Source of the DNA: Lepiota brunneoincarnata
Taxonomy: Eukaryota > Basidiomycota > Agaricomycetes > Agaricales > Agaricaceae
Assembly: GCA_023014365.1 (NCBI GenBank)
Contig: JAEBUN010000007.1
Coordinates: forward strand, 558,001-622,000
DNA length: 64,000 nt
Reading direction: 5' to 3'
Shown here: positions 42,848-51,833 of the stretch, piece by piece
Layout of the letters: every line of letters begins with the position of its first letter
Numbering within the stretch: position 1 is the stretch's first letter
Notes under the pieces: generated by a model
Database searches by the model: none
The model's input: the letters and a program-made list of their open reading frames with translations, nothing else
Told to the model about the DNA's origin: nothing
Program-made: the position numbers and the translations under genes

Positions 42848-43772
42848 CTCTCATCCTCCATACCTGTGAAGTGGAGAGAGGTCGCGCGGTTGTCATCGGA
42901 TACTACCGTGTGCTCAGTTCTTTGGGTGGGTAAACTATCTCCGAGGAAAATTCGATGGTCTCCTTGATCTCAGTTCCCGATTTGGCGTCTTGCAATCGCC
43001 GATCTGGGGTAAATCTGGGGGAGAGATTGTTAGAGCCCAAAGTGGCGGATTTGGATCGATCTCGATCGGACTAGATCGGCTGTGCCCGATAAGGGAGCGA
43101 AAGCACAGGGCGCAGGTAAGCTGGGGGAAGATAACAAAAACAGGTCGAATGTCCCAATTGGGGCCAGGCAACCCCCCACATTGGGAAAGCCTGGTCCGGC
43201 GTGCTGCTGGCATACCCCGGGTGAGTACCGGTCATTAGTCCATGGTAGTAGGTTCCTGGGTCCGTGGCAAAAGGTGGGGCGCTGGGTGTTCTGTGGTGAC
43301 CCACGGCTTCCCTTAGGGGTTGCTGATTGGGGAGGTCTGCTGTCCACACCGCAGACTCCTGGGTGGGACCGCATCTGGGCATGCTCTGGGTTCGATCCCC
43401 AAATGGGTGTTCCACACGACGGTGTGTGGCACGGGCTTGGGGCTGAAACAACTCCACGCTAGGGGTCTGTGGACCTCTGGAAGTGCAACGTGGTTGGCTG
43501 TGGGCAAGGCAGAGACCTGGGACAGGTGGGGATCCGCGCCGGTTGGCACCAGCGAACCACCTGCCTGGGGACGGGAACCCCAGTAGCCAGGGCTCTATAC
43601 GAACTCCCTGGTGAAGCGCGGGCCGTAGCAGGCTGGGACAGTCTCCCGCGATATGGCTAGAGGGCACTAAATCCTCTGTCGGTTCTCCTGGCTGACTAAG
43701 TCAGGTTAGAGTCTAAGTTGATTCCGGGGTCCGGTGCATTATCCGGTGCTTGCCTCGCAAGAGCGCAAAGCA

Positions 43773-43802
43773 ATAGGGTCCTCCCTCACGGGAGGGCCCT
43801 AT
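43773..43802 (+). other. SINE 3' stem-loop next to the LINE-1-like tail
   Basis: ATAGGGTCCTCCC, loop TCAC, GGGAGGGCCCTAT: 13 pairs, one of them G-U. Present in all three SINE copies. It takes the place of the LINE-1 3' UTR hairpin, so it may be the feature the RT recognises. Confidence 0.6.
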
Positions 43803-43855
43803 ATCTCGTAAATTGGAGATTTAAAAAAAAAAAAAAAAAAAGAAACCAACCACAT

Positions 43856-44531
43856 CTTCATCTACACCAGCTCTGCGGGCAGAGCCCGCAAAGCTGTGGA
43901 TCCCTCTGTGCATGCCGGCCAGGTTCATTCCCTGGAGGTGTGCCGGTCCCTGGACCGCTGGCTGTCTTCCAAGGCCCAGCGGACCATTACCTTCTGGCAG
44001 GTGCCTTCAGGCTCTGTTGCAGAGCTTCACTCTGACGCCATCGCGATGGCGAAGGAGCTCCGGGTATTGCTGGGCACTCGCCCGGCGACTACTATTGACT
44101 CCCTCCGGGCTGAGGTCACGAGGGGGTGCATCGACAAGTGGGTGAACATGTTTCGCTTGCCGCTCTATAGGGGGAGGAACTTCCTCCCCCTGCTGGACTC
44201 CCTCGGGAAGTCAATCCAACCCTCGTACCTCTCCGGAGGTGCATGGCTCCGAGAAATCAGCCCCCAGATGTCCGTCGCTGGTACAGCGAGGGCCGCCCGC
44301 ACCATACTCGGTCACGCCCCTATCGGGGAGTACCATGCCAGATTCCATCCCCAGGAGGATCACTCCTGTCCTTGTGGGTTGCAGCTCGAAACCCATACTC
44401 ACATACTCACTTCATGTCCGAAGTATACGCGGCGTGGCGGCTTACCCTGCGACCTTGACGCCCTTCTGGGCTTTCTGGAACGCAATCCATCTGCGTTTGC
44501 ATTCCTATCCCGGCCCCAAGGGGTGGGATAA
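43856..44531 (+). pseudogene. LINE-2 ORF2, RNase H end and C-terminal zinc finger, copy 3
   Basis: Resumes FIYTSSAGRARKAVDPSVHAGQVHS (RNase H, aligned to LFTDS of LINE-1) after the SINE and runs open to the stop at 44531. Near the end, CPCGLQLETHTHILTSC matches the LINE-1 C-terminal finger CRCGFREETREHVFRSC. Confidence 0.87.
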
Positions 44532-44971
44532 CTGGGGGGGGCCTTCGGGTTGTTCCCCCCTCGCGGCTTCGGTCTCGAGGAACTGGTGGTTATTCGCCCC
44601 CTGCCCTCGGACGGGGTGTAGCAATTTATGGAGAATTGACTCCTAATGCCCTCAGGGCAGAGACCCGAAGTTCTTAGAGCCTTAGTCTGCAGGGTGTAGG
44701 GATTTACAAAGAACTGACTCCTAACCCCCTTTGGGGGGGGGACCTGTTGGCCCTATCCACCCCTCGTCTGCCGCGCCCTGGTTTCCGTCGGGGTAGCGGA
44801 CTCTTTGCCCATGCACACTTCTTTATGGAGTGTAGCCTTTCGAGTCAGCGGGACTCTCTTCCCTACCTTTATTGGTAGTTATACCATGTACTAGTTACTT
44901 TGTTGTAGGTAGTGCACGCGGACTGCGTTCGAGCACCGCATTATAAATTGTTGATTTCAAAAAAAAAAAAA
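44532..44971 (+). other. LINE-2 3' UTR with two copies of the hairpin module
   Basis: Module 1 at 44614-44665: GGTGTAGCAATTTATGG, GAATTGACTCCTAA, stem TGCCC/GGGCA. Module 2 at 44693-44744: GGTGTAGGGATTTAC, GAACTGACTCCTAA, C5/G9 stem. Both resemble the single LINE-1 module. The tail is TTATAAATTGTTGATTTC followed by A. Confidence 0.75.
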
Positions 44972-44976
44972 CAAAA

Positions 44977-45255
44977 GATGGAAACCAGGGTGCGACAGAG
45001 GAGGGGTAATAGGGCCAATAGGTCCCCCCCCCTGAAGGGGGTTAGGAGTTAATTCTTCATAAATCCCTACACCTCGTAGACAGAGGCTCTAAGAACTTTA
45101 GGTCTCTGCCCTTATTGGGCACTAGGAGTCAATTCTCCATAAATTGCTACACCCCACCCGAGGGCGAGGGGCAAATAACCACCAGTTCCTTAAGGCTGGA
45201 GCCCATGAGGGGGGAATAATCCAAAGGCCCTCCCCAGTTATCCCACTCCCTCAGG
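44977..45255 (-). mobile_element. LINE-2 3' UTR fragment, inverted
   Basis: Reverse complement of about 44513-44780, including both hairpin modules and the end of ORF2 (TGGGATAACTGGGG). With 44513-44780 it makes a near-palindrome about 250 bp per arm around the LINE-2 tail. It lacks its own A tail. Confidence 0.82.
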
Positions 45256-46028
45256 AAAGCTGAATATGAGTTGATAAGACTCTTCTGTTCTTAAGTAGAA
45301 AGTTCACTAACTTCCATTTCTTTGGGTTCCTCTTAGAAGCCTTGTCTCAGAAGTATACCATTGAATTGTAGAGCCATTTAATTGAAAAGCAAACATAGTA
45401 TGCTAGGGCCCATTGAATATGCTGTCCACTAGGTCTATCTAGTTTAAAGATATTTACTGCAGGAGCTCATAAGAAGCCTATCTTGTTGAGTAGTATAAAG
45501 TTTTATTGCATTGTCTAGAAGCTGTAGTGCATTAGGGCCCATTAGATAACACTATCCACTAGGTCTACTAGCTTAAGATTCTTACTACAGGAGCTTGCAA
45601 GAAGCCTGTCTCACTGGGTAGTGTGAAGTTATAGTATTGTCAAGAGAAAAGGATGTAGTATGCTAGGGCCCATTAGAAAACACTGTTTGCTAGGTCTACA
45701 GAGATTCACTGATTGCAAAAGCTTGCATTTTGCCTGACTTATTGAATTGTGAAGATATTGGTTAATATTAAATAGTAATGAATGTCAAAGTTCCCATTAT
45801 ATTCAGATAGAACAACTGTCTGTCTAGTTGGAGACTAAGAGAATAACCTACCAAAAACCCTAAAACATTAGAATTAAATATATTTCTGAAGATTTGCAAC
45901 CACCTCTCCCCCACAAACTTATAAAGCTGGAATTATTGACCTTGTTAGCAAACTTTGTTTTCAATTCTGTAAAGTAATCTGTATTTCAGCACTATAAATT
46001 GTTGATTTTTAAATAAATAAATAAAAAA
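45256..46028 (+). mobile_element. AT-rich passenger with LINE-2-like tail and 130 bp tandem repeats
   Basis: About 770 bp far more AT-rich than its surroundings. Three tandem units of about 130 bp start near 45398, 45528 and 45658, each with TAGGGCCCATT and CTAGGTCTA landmarks. It ends CTATAAATTGTTGATTT then an (AAAT)n/A tail at about 46001-46028, the LINE-2 tail sequence. No ORF. Likely a non-autonomous element mobilised by LINE-2; the left boundary is uncertain. Confidence 0.6.
45398..45770 (+). repeat. Three diverged tandem repeats, period ~130 bp
   Basis: GGGCCC landmarks at 45406, 45535 and 45666; each is followed by CATT(A/G)A, CTAGGTCTA about 30 bp on, and GAGCT(C/T)... AAGCCT about 70 bp on. 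The third unit is the most diverged. Confidence 0.75.
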
Positions 46029-46062
46029 ACACACCACCATCTTGGCTCTTAGGGAGCTGGTG

Positions 46063-46076
46063 GACACCTTACTGGC
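46063..46076 (+). repeat. Target site duplication of the chimeric element (partner 47681-47694)
   Basis: GACACCTTACTGGC against GACACCCTACTGGC, 13 of 14. Removing 46077-47694 restores the LINE-2 endonuclease frame. Confidence 0.85.
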
Positions 46077-47680
46077 GACGCTCCTTTCCCTCTTACCACC
46101 ATCATCCCCCTCTTATATTATTTTCTACTCCTAATCTACAGGCAGCCGTCCCATTTTTAGTGGGTTGTCTACATTATTCCACCTCTCTTCACCCTTCTGG
46201 AGCGTCCCAGGGCTGTCTGGGGTTGTTGGGGAGTTGGGTGCACCCTTGGCAAAGGTGCTTAATGGCTGGGTATGCTGGCCGCCTGATGAGCTGGTGATTC
46301 TGGGCAGTCTCTGCTGGGGTCAATGAATCCCTGGCTGGCCGAAATGGGTTAGAAGTCCCCCTGGGCATGTCCTGGGCAGGTTTGCAATGGGACAACCATG
46401 CTCCTTGCCAAGTTCTCGCGAAACCTGTAGCGAGTGTGCTTCCCCCAAATACCCCCTCGTAAGTAGGGAGTCTCCCGCTTGAAAACGAGGGCATGCCCGC
46501 AAGGGACCGAGAGGATAGGGGACGGTAAGAGGGGGTATAGCTGTGAAAACAAGCCGACCGAGAGGACAGGCCATCCCCCTCCTGCATTCCAAGCGAGTAA
46601 AGCTCAGCTAGGTGCAGGATATTAGTAGGGATCACCCAAACTCCGGAGCAGCTCTCATGCTGCGACTTCCATCCCGGTAGCGGCCCCTGCAAGACAGTAA
46701 GCCCGGACAGTTATATGGGGATCTGTGCTTATCGTAGATCTGGGCAACTGGATCTCGATCACAAACCGGCTGCTGGGTAACGGGAAGGTGGTCTGGGGGT
46801 CACGCCCTGGGGAGCCACTGGGCCGTAGCAGTTCGTTCAGAGAATGGCGAACTGGCTCGAGAGATCAAGATCTGCTGTTGATCGATCCCGGGTAAGATCC
46901 GGGTTTATCGGTTTGAGTTGTTACCACATCAGTGGTTCCAGCGTGAGCCTGTGAGTTGAGTGGCAGAGTTTAGCCCACCTTATACACCCTTTAGGAAGGC
47001 CTTCTGTGCCGACCCGCTACCCCGGGGATTACCTAGTTGGGAGGGCAACGGGTTTGGGGTGTTCCGCGTTTTTGCACCACCTCATGTAAGTCCGGCCCGT
47101 TGGCTTTAGTGCCGCACCAATTAGGGAGGCTGTTAGTGTGCCAACCCATGCCCCCAGGCACACCACCTATAGGGGAGGCCCCCGCCTGTGTCTATAGTGA
47201 GTAAAGCTCAGTCTGGCATGGGAGTAACGGGCGCTGTAGCACTCATCTTACGCCAAGCGGGCCATGTTGGGATCACGTGGAGTTTGCCCGCAAGGGGCTC
47301 CTTGGACGGGTTAGTAGCTCTGCCTGATGCCCGGTTGGGTCCGGACCGGGACGTTGGTTATTCCCCCGCCACCTCCGGGCGGCGTGTAGGGATTTACGTG
47401 GGAATTGACCCCTAACCCCTGATAAGGGGGGGGACCTTGCCTCGGTTTGGCTCTTGCACTGTGCACTGGGTGGCAGCCATCTTCCCACCTCCATTCATTT
47501 GGGGTGGCTTTGTCCTGGGCATGGGGAAATGCATGCCCGCATCCATGGTCACGCGTTGTATGTACAGATACCCTGTAGCTTACAGCTCGGGTTGTACCGT
47601 AGTTAGTAGCTGCACGTGGCCTCCCTACGCAGCCTGCATTATAAATTGGAGATTTTTTAAAAAAAAAAAAAAAAAAAAAA
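46077..47680 (+). mobile_element. Chimeric non-autonomous element: unknown 1.2 kb body + LINE-1 3' UTR
   Basis: 1,604 bp between a 14 bp duplication. 46077-47311 resembles nothing else here and has no convincing ORF; I saw no A/B box pair. 47312-47680 is a LINE-1 3' UTR starting exactly after the ORF2 stop (TAGTAGCTCTGCC), with the hairpin module and poly(A) at 47659-47680. The duplication shows body and UTR moved as one RNA. Confidence 0.78.
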
Positions 47681-48182
47681 GACACCCTACTGGCCATGAC
47701 TTACATGGCAGGTAACTTCAATTGTCACTTGGAGTAGTGGGATCCTAATTAGGTCTCACATCTGGGCATCATCCAATCTCTGTTGGAGGTTGGAATGGAT
47801 CTGGGTCTTGATTTGGCTATCCCAGTGGTTCCAAGCCTGACTTACTTCCCACATGATTTGAATCTTTCACCATTGGTGATTGATGTTATCTTCCTCCTGA
47901 TGGCTCAAGATCCCAATCTCAGGCCCTTAATTGATCTTGAGAAGCACTGTCCTTTAGGCCATGCTCCTCTTACTCTAGTTCTTCTAGTCACTCATTTCAT
48001 AACCAGTGTGATCCATTGAGTTCTGAAGCCTAAAAGCAATGAGGAATCCAAGTGTGTGGCCTAGATATGTGAAGGGTTGGCCAGTCTCCAGCTGCCCATG
48101 GACACCCCTACTGAGGTGGAGTCTGCAGCCTCAGCTGTGGCTCTCATTATCTCACAGGCCTGGGATGCCTTCTCTGAGAAGG

Positions 48183-48896
48183 TTTTTTTTTTTTTTTTTA
48201 AAAAATCTCCAATTTATTATGCAGGCCACATAGGAAGGCTGTGTGTAGCAACATACTACAGTACAAATGACCAAGCCATACACTACAGGGTATCTGTACA
48301 TACAACGCGTGACCATGGATGCAGACATGCATTTCCCCATGCCCAGGACAAAGTCACCCCAAATGAATGGAGGTGGGAAGATGGCTGCCACCCAGTGCAC
48401 AGTGCAAGAGCCAAACCAAGGCAAGGTCCCCCCCCTTATCAGGGGTTAGGGGTCAATTCCCACACAAATCCCTACACACTGCCTGAAGGCAGTAGGGGAA
48501 TAATCAATGCCCCAGCCTGGTCCTAACCAGAGCCACTAGCCAATACCCCCCAGGGGGGACCTGGCCCTCTCAGTGAACATGAACACTGTAAGCGATGCCT
48601 CGAGGAAAGCTATGAGGGCTTCGACCGTAGCTGAGACCCCCACCATGGAGTGCCTAGGCAGCTCCTGAATACATGCTCATAGGTCTCCTCCCAAAACCTG
48701 CAGCAACAGGAATAATCTTCCTGTGGGAAAAAGTGCCTCTGATAGCTCCCTATCAGTGTGTGGTTAAGAATAGCACATGTCATCCAGGCCATAACTAACA
48801 CTGAGTGAGCATGCAGGATCCAGGCCCCACTGTGGTGATACATGGGCTGCAGGGGATGGTCATTGTCCCTGGCAAGCTAGAGGGAATTTTTTTTTT
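48183..48896 (-). mobile_element. LINE-1 copy P, old and CpG-depleted
   Basis: Poly(T) at 48183-48199, 3' UTR with module, and the end of ORF2 up to the SINE insertion at 48897. Its remainder should lie right of Gypsy-2, outside the window. Inserted in the LINE-2 relic. Confidence 0.88.
48530..48896 (-). pseudogene. LINE-1 ORF2 C-terminal remnant, copy P
   Basis: GAWILHAHSVLVMAWMTCAILNH, FFPQEDYSCCCRFWEETYEHVFRSC: the terminal zinc finger with one histidine-region change, frameshifted near 48655. Arginines of other copies are cysteine, tryptophan or glutamine here, as expected from CpG transitions. Confidence 0.85.
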
Positions 48897-49197
48897 TTTT
48901 TTTTTTTAAATTTCCAATTTACGAGATATAGGGCCCTCCCATGAGGGAGGACCCTATTGCTTTGCGCTCTTGCGAGGCAAGCACCGGATAATGCACCAGA
49001 CCCCAGAATCAACTTAGACTCTAACCTGACTTAGTCAGCCAGGAGAACCGACAGAGGATTTAGTGCCCTCTAGCCAGATCGCGGGAGACTGTCCTGGCCT
49101 GCTACGGCCCGTGCTTCACCAGGGAGTTCGTATAGAGCCCTGGCTACTGGGGTTCCCGTCCCCAGGCAGGTGGTTCACTAGTGCCAACCGGCGTGGA
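48897..49197 (-). mobile_element. tRNA-headed SINE, copy 3, 3' part
   Basis: Poly(T) at 48897-48907, the LINE-1-like tail, the 3' stem-loop (AGGGCCCTCCC ATGA GGGAGGACCCT) and about 250 bp of body, matching 25700-25985. Cut at GCGTGGAT by the Gypsy-2 LTR. The tRNA head should lie beyond the right edge. Confidence 0.87.
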
Positions 49198-49615
49198 TGT
49201 TACCCGGGTTAGGGGTTCGCTCTTGAGTAGCACGGCGTTCGACACAGGATGTCTATACAGACTTGGTCCTGTCCTACTAGGCGTGACTTGGAGACGATGG
49301 AGCACTATAGTTCAGCCGGTTTAAGGGCAAAGAGGTATAGGAGGCAAGAACTGTATAATACTAAGATAAGGATACAAGGGTATGGTACAGTATCCTTATA
49401 TACTACTATGTGTGGCTGTGCTCCTACTATATATGTCTGGACCCAGGTAAGTGAGTCATATCCTTATCTATCTAAGTATAGATTGTTCTGATAGTTCTTC
49501 TGATGGTTTCAGGATGACAGGTCTTCTATCTATTTATATTACTTGGGTGCTTCTGATAAGAGTTCCTTCTGGTGAGGCTTCTGATAAGGGGAATTTAAGG
49601 GGACTTCTGATAACA
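49198..49615 (-). repeat. Gypsy-2 3' LTR (418 bp)
   Basis: Ends TGTTA...TAACA. Immediately inside is a polypurine tract (minus strand GAAACGGGGTAA). The body has several TTCTGATAA-type motifs at 49495-49612. It interrupts the SINE; GTGGA(T) is the likely target duplication. The partner LTR is right of 64000. Confidence 0.83.
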
Positions 49616-49690
49616 TTACCCCGTTTCTAAGGTTATATTCCACTATAACCGTTTATGTCCTTTTTCCTTCTGTTGTGTTTTGAGTGGAGC
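49616..49690 (-). other. Gypsy-2 polypurine tract and 3' leader
   Basis: Minus strand GAAACGGGGTAA lies directly against the LTR start, the position at which plus-strand DNA synthesis is primed in LTR elements. A second purine run, AGAAGGAAAAAGG, is nearby. No gene. Confidence 0.65.
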
Positions 49691-50725
49691 TTAGAAATCT
49701 CCTACTGGTTCTCCGCATATGTTGGACATGGCGATATTATCGTATCCATCGTCGAAGTCGTCTTCTTCAGGGTATTCAAGTCCCAAGTATTGGTAATGGG
49801 TGGATGGGGTACTTTGGGGTTGAGTTGCCATAGGTCTGTTATATGGTGTATGTCTTGTTCCTTTCAAAGGACATTCAGTTCGTTTGTGGCAGGGTTGGAA
49901 TACTCTGCAGTGTGGGTATCTATACTTGATGCAATCGTATGAGTAATGGCCTGGGGCATATTGTTTGCAACCGAGGCATGCGAATTGGGGGCAGTCCATA
50001 GCCCAATGTCCGACTTGTTTACATTGAATGCATCGGGATCTGTCATTGGGTTTAGGGTTTGGAATTTGTTGGATAGGAGCGGGAGAATTCCGTATTGGGG
50101 TTGGTTTGGTGGTGTTTTTGCGGAAGGGGTTATTGTTTCCGATGGGGTTCTTCCTTCCTGACGTGGGGGTTGGAATATTTTTGTTGGGAGTTGCCGTATT
50201 GGTTCGTTTCTTTCTTGGCATTTGGGACATGAGTCCTTGATGAGTGAGGAGGAATGCCTCGTAGTTTTCGGTCCACTTTCGTTGGGCGTGGAAGGTGTCG
50301 TGGAGGAGTTTTGTCTGTTTGTCATGATGGGTGTAGTTTGACCATACTTCTTGGTCGTAGTCGCTGATGGGGGCTTTGTTGACTTTGTCGGTAAGGAATT
50401 GAGTAGAAGCGATGGTGCGTAAGTCTTCTACGTTTGTTGTGATTGGTTCGATGTTCTTTACTCCGGCTGTGTGGAAGTGGATGGGTAAGGCAGCTACCGG
50501 TTCTGGTTCAGGTGTAGCGTTGGGGTCAGGAGTTTCATCTCTGACGTTGATGAAGGCATTGGAGGGCATGAATGGGCATGGCCTTGGGATTGGAGTCGGG
50601 GAGTTTCTTTCGATGTTGGGATCATCAATGATGATGACGGAAGAGGTAGTGGAGGAGGAGGAGAAGGGAGGAGTGGATTGGGGACGGACGAGGTCGAGGT
50701 TGTTCATGGACATTGTTGAGTACAT
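49691..50725 (-). CDS. Gypsy-2 extra ORF downstream of pol: zinc-knuckle protein, 344 aa
   Basis: Sense-strand third ORF between pol and the 3' LTR, where some retroelements keep env. Starts at ATG 50725, overlapping the pol end by 22 bp. N-terminal third: S/T/P-rich and acidic. Middle: charged, possibly helical (TQFLTDKVNKAPISDYDQEVW). C-terminal third: three cysteine clusters, CIQCKQVGHWAMDC (CX2CX4HX4C), CLGCKQYAPGHYSYDC and CRVFQPCHKRTEC. No signal peptide or membrane segment, so not an envelope. Probably a second nucleic-acid-binding protein, perhaps a duplicated gag knuckle. No internal stop, unlike gag and pol of the same element. Confidence 0.72.
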   Translation of the reverse strand: MYSTMSMNNLDLVRPQSTPPFSSSSTTSSVIIIDDPNIERNSPTPIPRPCPFMPSNAFINVRDETPDPNATPEPEPVAALPIHFHTAGVKNIEPITTNVEDLRTIASTQFLTDKVNKAPISDYDQEVWSNYTHHDKQTKLLHDTFHAQRKWTENYEAFLLTHQGLMSQMPRKKRTNTATPNKNIPTPTSGRKNPIGNNNPFRKNTTKPTPIRNSPAPIQQIPNPKPNDRSRCIQCKQVGHWAMDCPQFACLGCKQYAPGHYSYDCIKYRYPHCRVFQPCHKRTECPLKGTRHTPYNRPMATQPQSTPSTHYQYLGLEYPEEDDFDDGYDNIAMSNICGEPVGDF

Positions 50726-51833
50726 TTGTTGGTAGGGCGAAGTTGCTTCTGGTAGGTTTTGGGTAGTTCCTGGTCGTTGCTGTTGAGTTGATGTATCTCT
50801 TTATACTCTTCCAAGTATTCATCGGCGTTATTGCAGAGTTCTTCTTCAGATATCCATTGGTTCTCCGTGTGGGAGTATCCTTTCCAATGTACGTAGTATT
50901 GGAGTTTTCCTTGGTATCGGCGGTGGTTCAGGATAGCTTCTATTTCGTATTCTTCTTCTTCATTGATGATGTCTGGTGGTGGTGGTGTCGGATGAGGTCC
51001 GTATGCTTCTGTTTCGTTGTATGGGGTTAAGAGGTTTCGGTGGAATACCGGATGTATCTTCCATTTGATCGGAAGTTTTAATTTGTATGTGAGTGGCAAT
51101 AAGACTTCCAAAATAGGGAAAGGTCCTAGTCATTTTGGGGATATTTTGTTGGAGATGAAGGGAAGTTTGAGGTTCTTGGCTTCTAGCCATACTTTCTGAT
51201 GTGTTTCAAGGGGTTTGACAGTTCTTCTGGTTCTTTGTTTCATAATGTCAGCGGAGAGTTGGTGTGCTGCGTGTGCTTCTTTTCTGGCATCATCAAGGAG
51301 TCTGATGTGTTCATCTACTGATGGAAAGTTCGAAGTTTCCATTACCGTGGGTATCAGTGGGGGGTTATATCCCATGATGAGTTCGAATGGGGATTTCTGC
51401 CTTGAGGCATGTATTTTGGAGTTGTGTGCAAACTTGGCGATAGGAAGGGTTTCTGACCAGTTGAGGGGATTCCTGGTGCAGTATATGGCAAGATAGGTCT
51501 CGATTTCTTGATTGTATCATTCTGTGGAACCATCTGTCTGGGGATGGTATGCAGTTGAGAATGCCTGTTGGATGTTAAGGCGTTTGGCTAGTTCTCGGAG
51601 GGAGTTGGCAGCAAATCTGGGGTCTCGATCTGATATGATTTTGTCGGGTAGTCCGAATCTGGTGAAGACTTTTTCTATTAATAGTCGTCCGATGTCGTCG
51701 GCGTTTGATCGATCTGAGGTTGGGATGAAAATTACCCCCTTCGTAAGGCCGTGGTCCACCACGGACAATATCGCATTATGGCCGGCGCTAGGCAGTAGAC
51801 CGGTGATAAGATCCCATGAGATCTGGGCAAATG
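50704..51833 (-). pseudogene. Gypsy-2 pol, integrase core and chromodomain
   Basis: Continues the integrase from QISWDLITGLLPS. DDE core: D of SWDLITG, IISDRDPRF and the glutamate of GSTE. A chromodomain follows near the end (YEIEAILNHRRYQGKLQYYVHWKGYSHTENQW), defining a chromovirus whose integrase may steer to methylated histone H3. Two in-frame TGA (GSTE*YNQEIE near 51517, SPK*LGPFP near 51137), each explained by CGA to TGA. The rest of pol is at 59708-62400. Confidence 0.87.
51829..51833 (+). repeat. Target site duplication of Gypsy-1 (partner 59703-59707)
   Basis: AAATG on both sides of the Gypsy-1 LTRs, 5 bp as usual for Ty3/Gypsy integrases. It lies in the integrase codons PFAQ of Gypsy-2. 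Confidence 0.9.

Larger units (their letters stand above)
42758..43841 (+). mobile_element. tRNA-headed SINE, copy 2, complete (1,084 bp)
   Basis: Bounded by a 14 bp duplication, so its extent is exact. The 5' head resembles a class II tRNA: A box TAGCCCAGTGG (42770-42780) and B box GGTTCGATTCC (42837-42847), the internal RNA polymerase III promoter layout. A long unique body follows, then a 13 bp stem with a TCAC loop (43773-43802) and the tail CGTAAATTGGAGATTT-poly(A), identical to the LINE-1 tail. No conserved protein frame. At over 1 kb it is very long for a SINE. It most likely moves by LINE-1 machinery. Confidence 0.88.
38182..44971 (+). mobile_element. LINE-2 plus-strand copy 3, interrupted by LINE-1 M and a SINE
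   Basis: Pieces 38182-38951, 42750-42757 and 43856-44971 are colinear once the LINE-1 (38952-42734) and the SINE (42758-43841) with their target duplications are removed. It runs from the RT thumb (RGFLSDQKRLLYRSC) through RNase H to the 3' UTR and an A tail at 44959-44971. Its first ~550 bp repeat, inverted, sequence at 35670-36210. Confidence 0.87.
46029..48182 (+). pseudogene. LINE-2 endonuclease relic, split by the 1.6 kb chimera
   Basis: 46029-46076 (ILALRELVDTLLA) and 47681-48182 (AMTYMAGNFNCHLE to SQAWDAFSEKV) join into one LINE-2 endonuclease region. GDFN has become GNFN, and stops lie at WDPN*VSHLG, VIH*VLK and A*ICEG. Nearly all CpG sites are now TpG or CpA, so this is one of the oldest layers. 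Confidence 0.83.

Noticed and set aside
42758..42860. A functional tRNA gene
   Set aside because: The A and B boxes are good, but acceptor stem pairing and a clean anticodon arm are missing; it is a SINE head.
43071..43667. 198-codon frame in the SINE body
   Set aside because: The other SINE copies do not keep it open over the same span; it is not consistent with coding.
45398..45770. CRISPR-like array
   Set aside because: The units are long, diverged and contiguous, with no short identical repeats or unique spacers, and the window is eukaryotic.
46189..46692. 167-codon minus-strand ORF in the chimeric element
   Set aside because: No motif, no sign of a start context or homologue in the window, and no second copy to test conservation.
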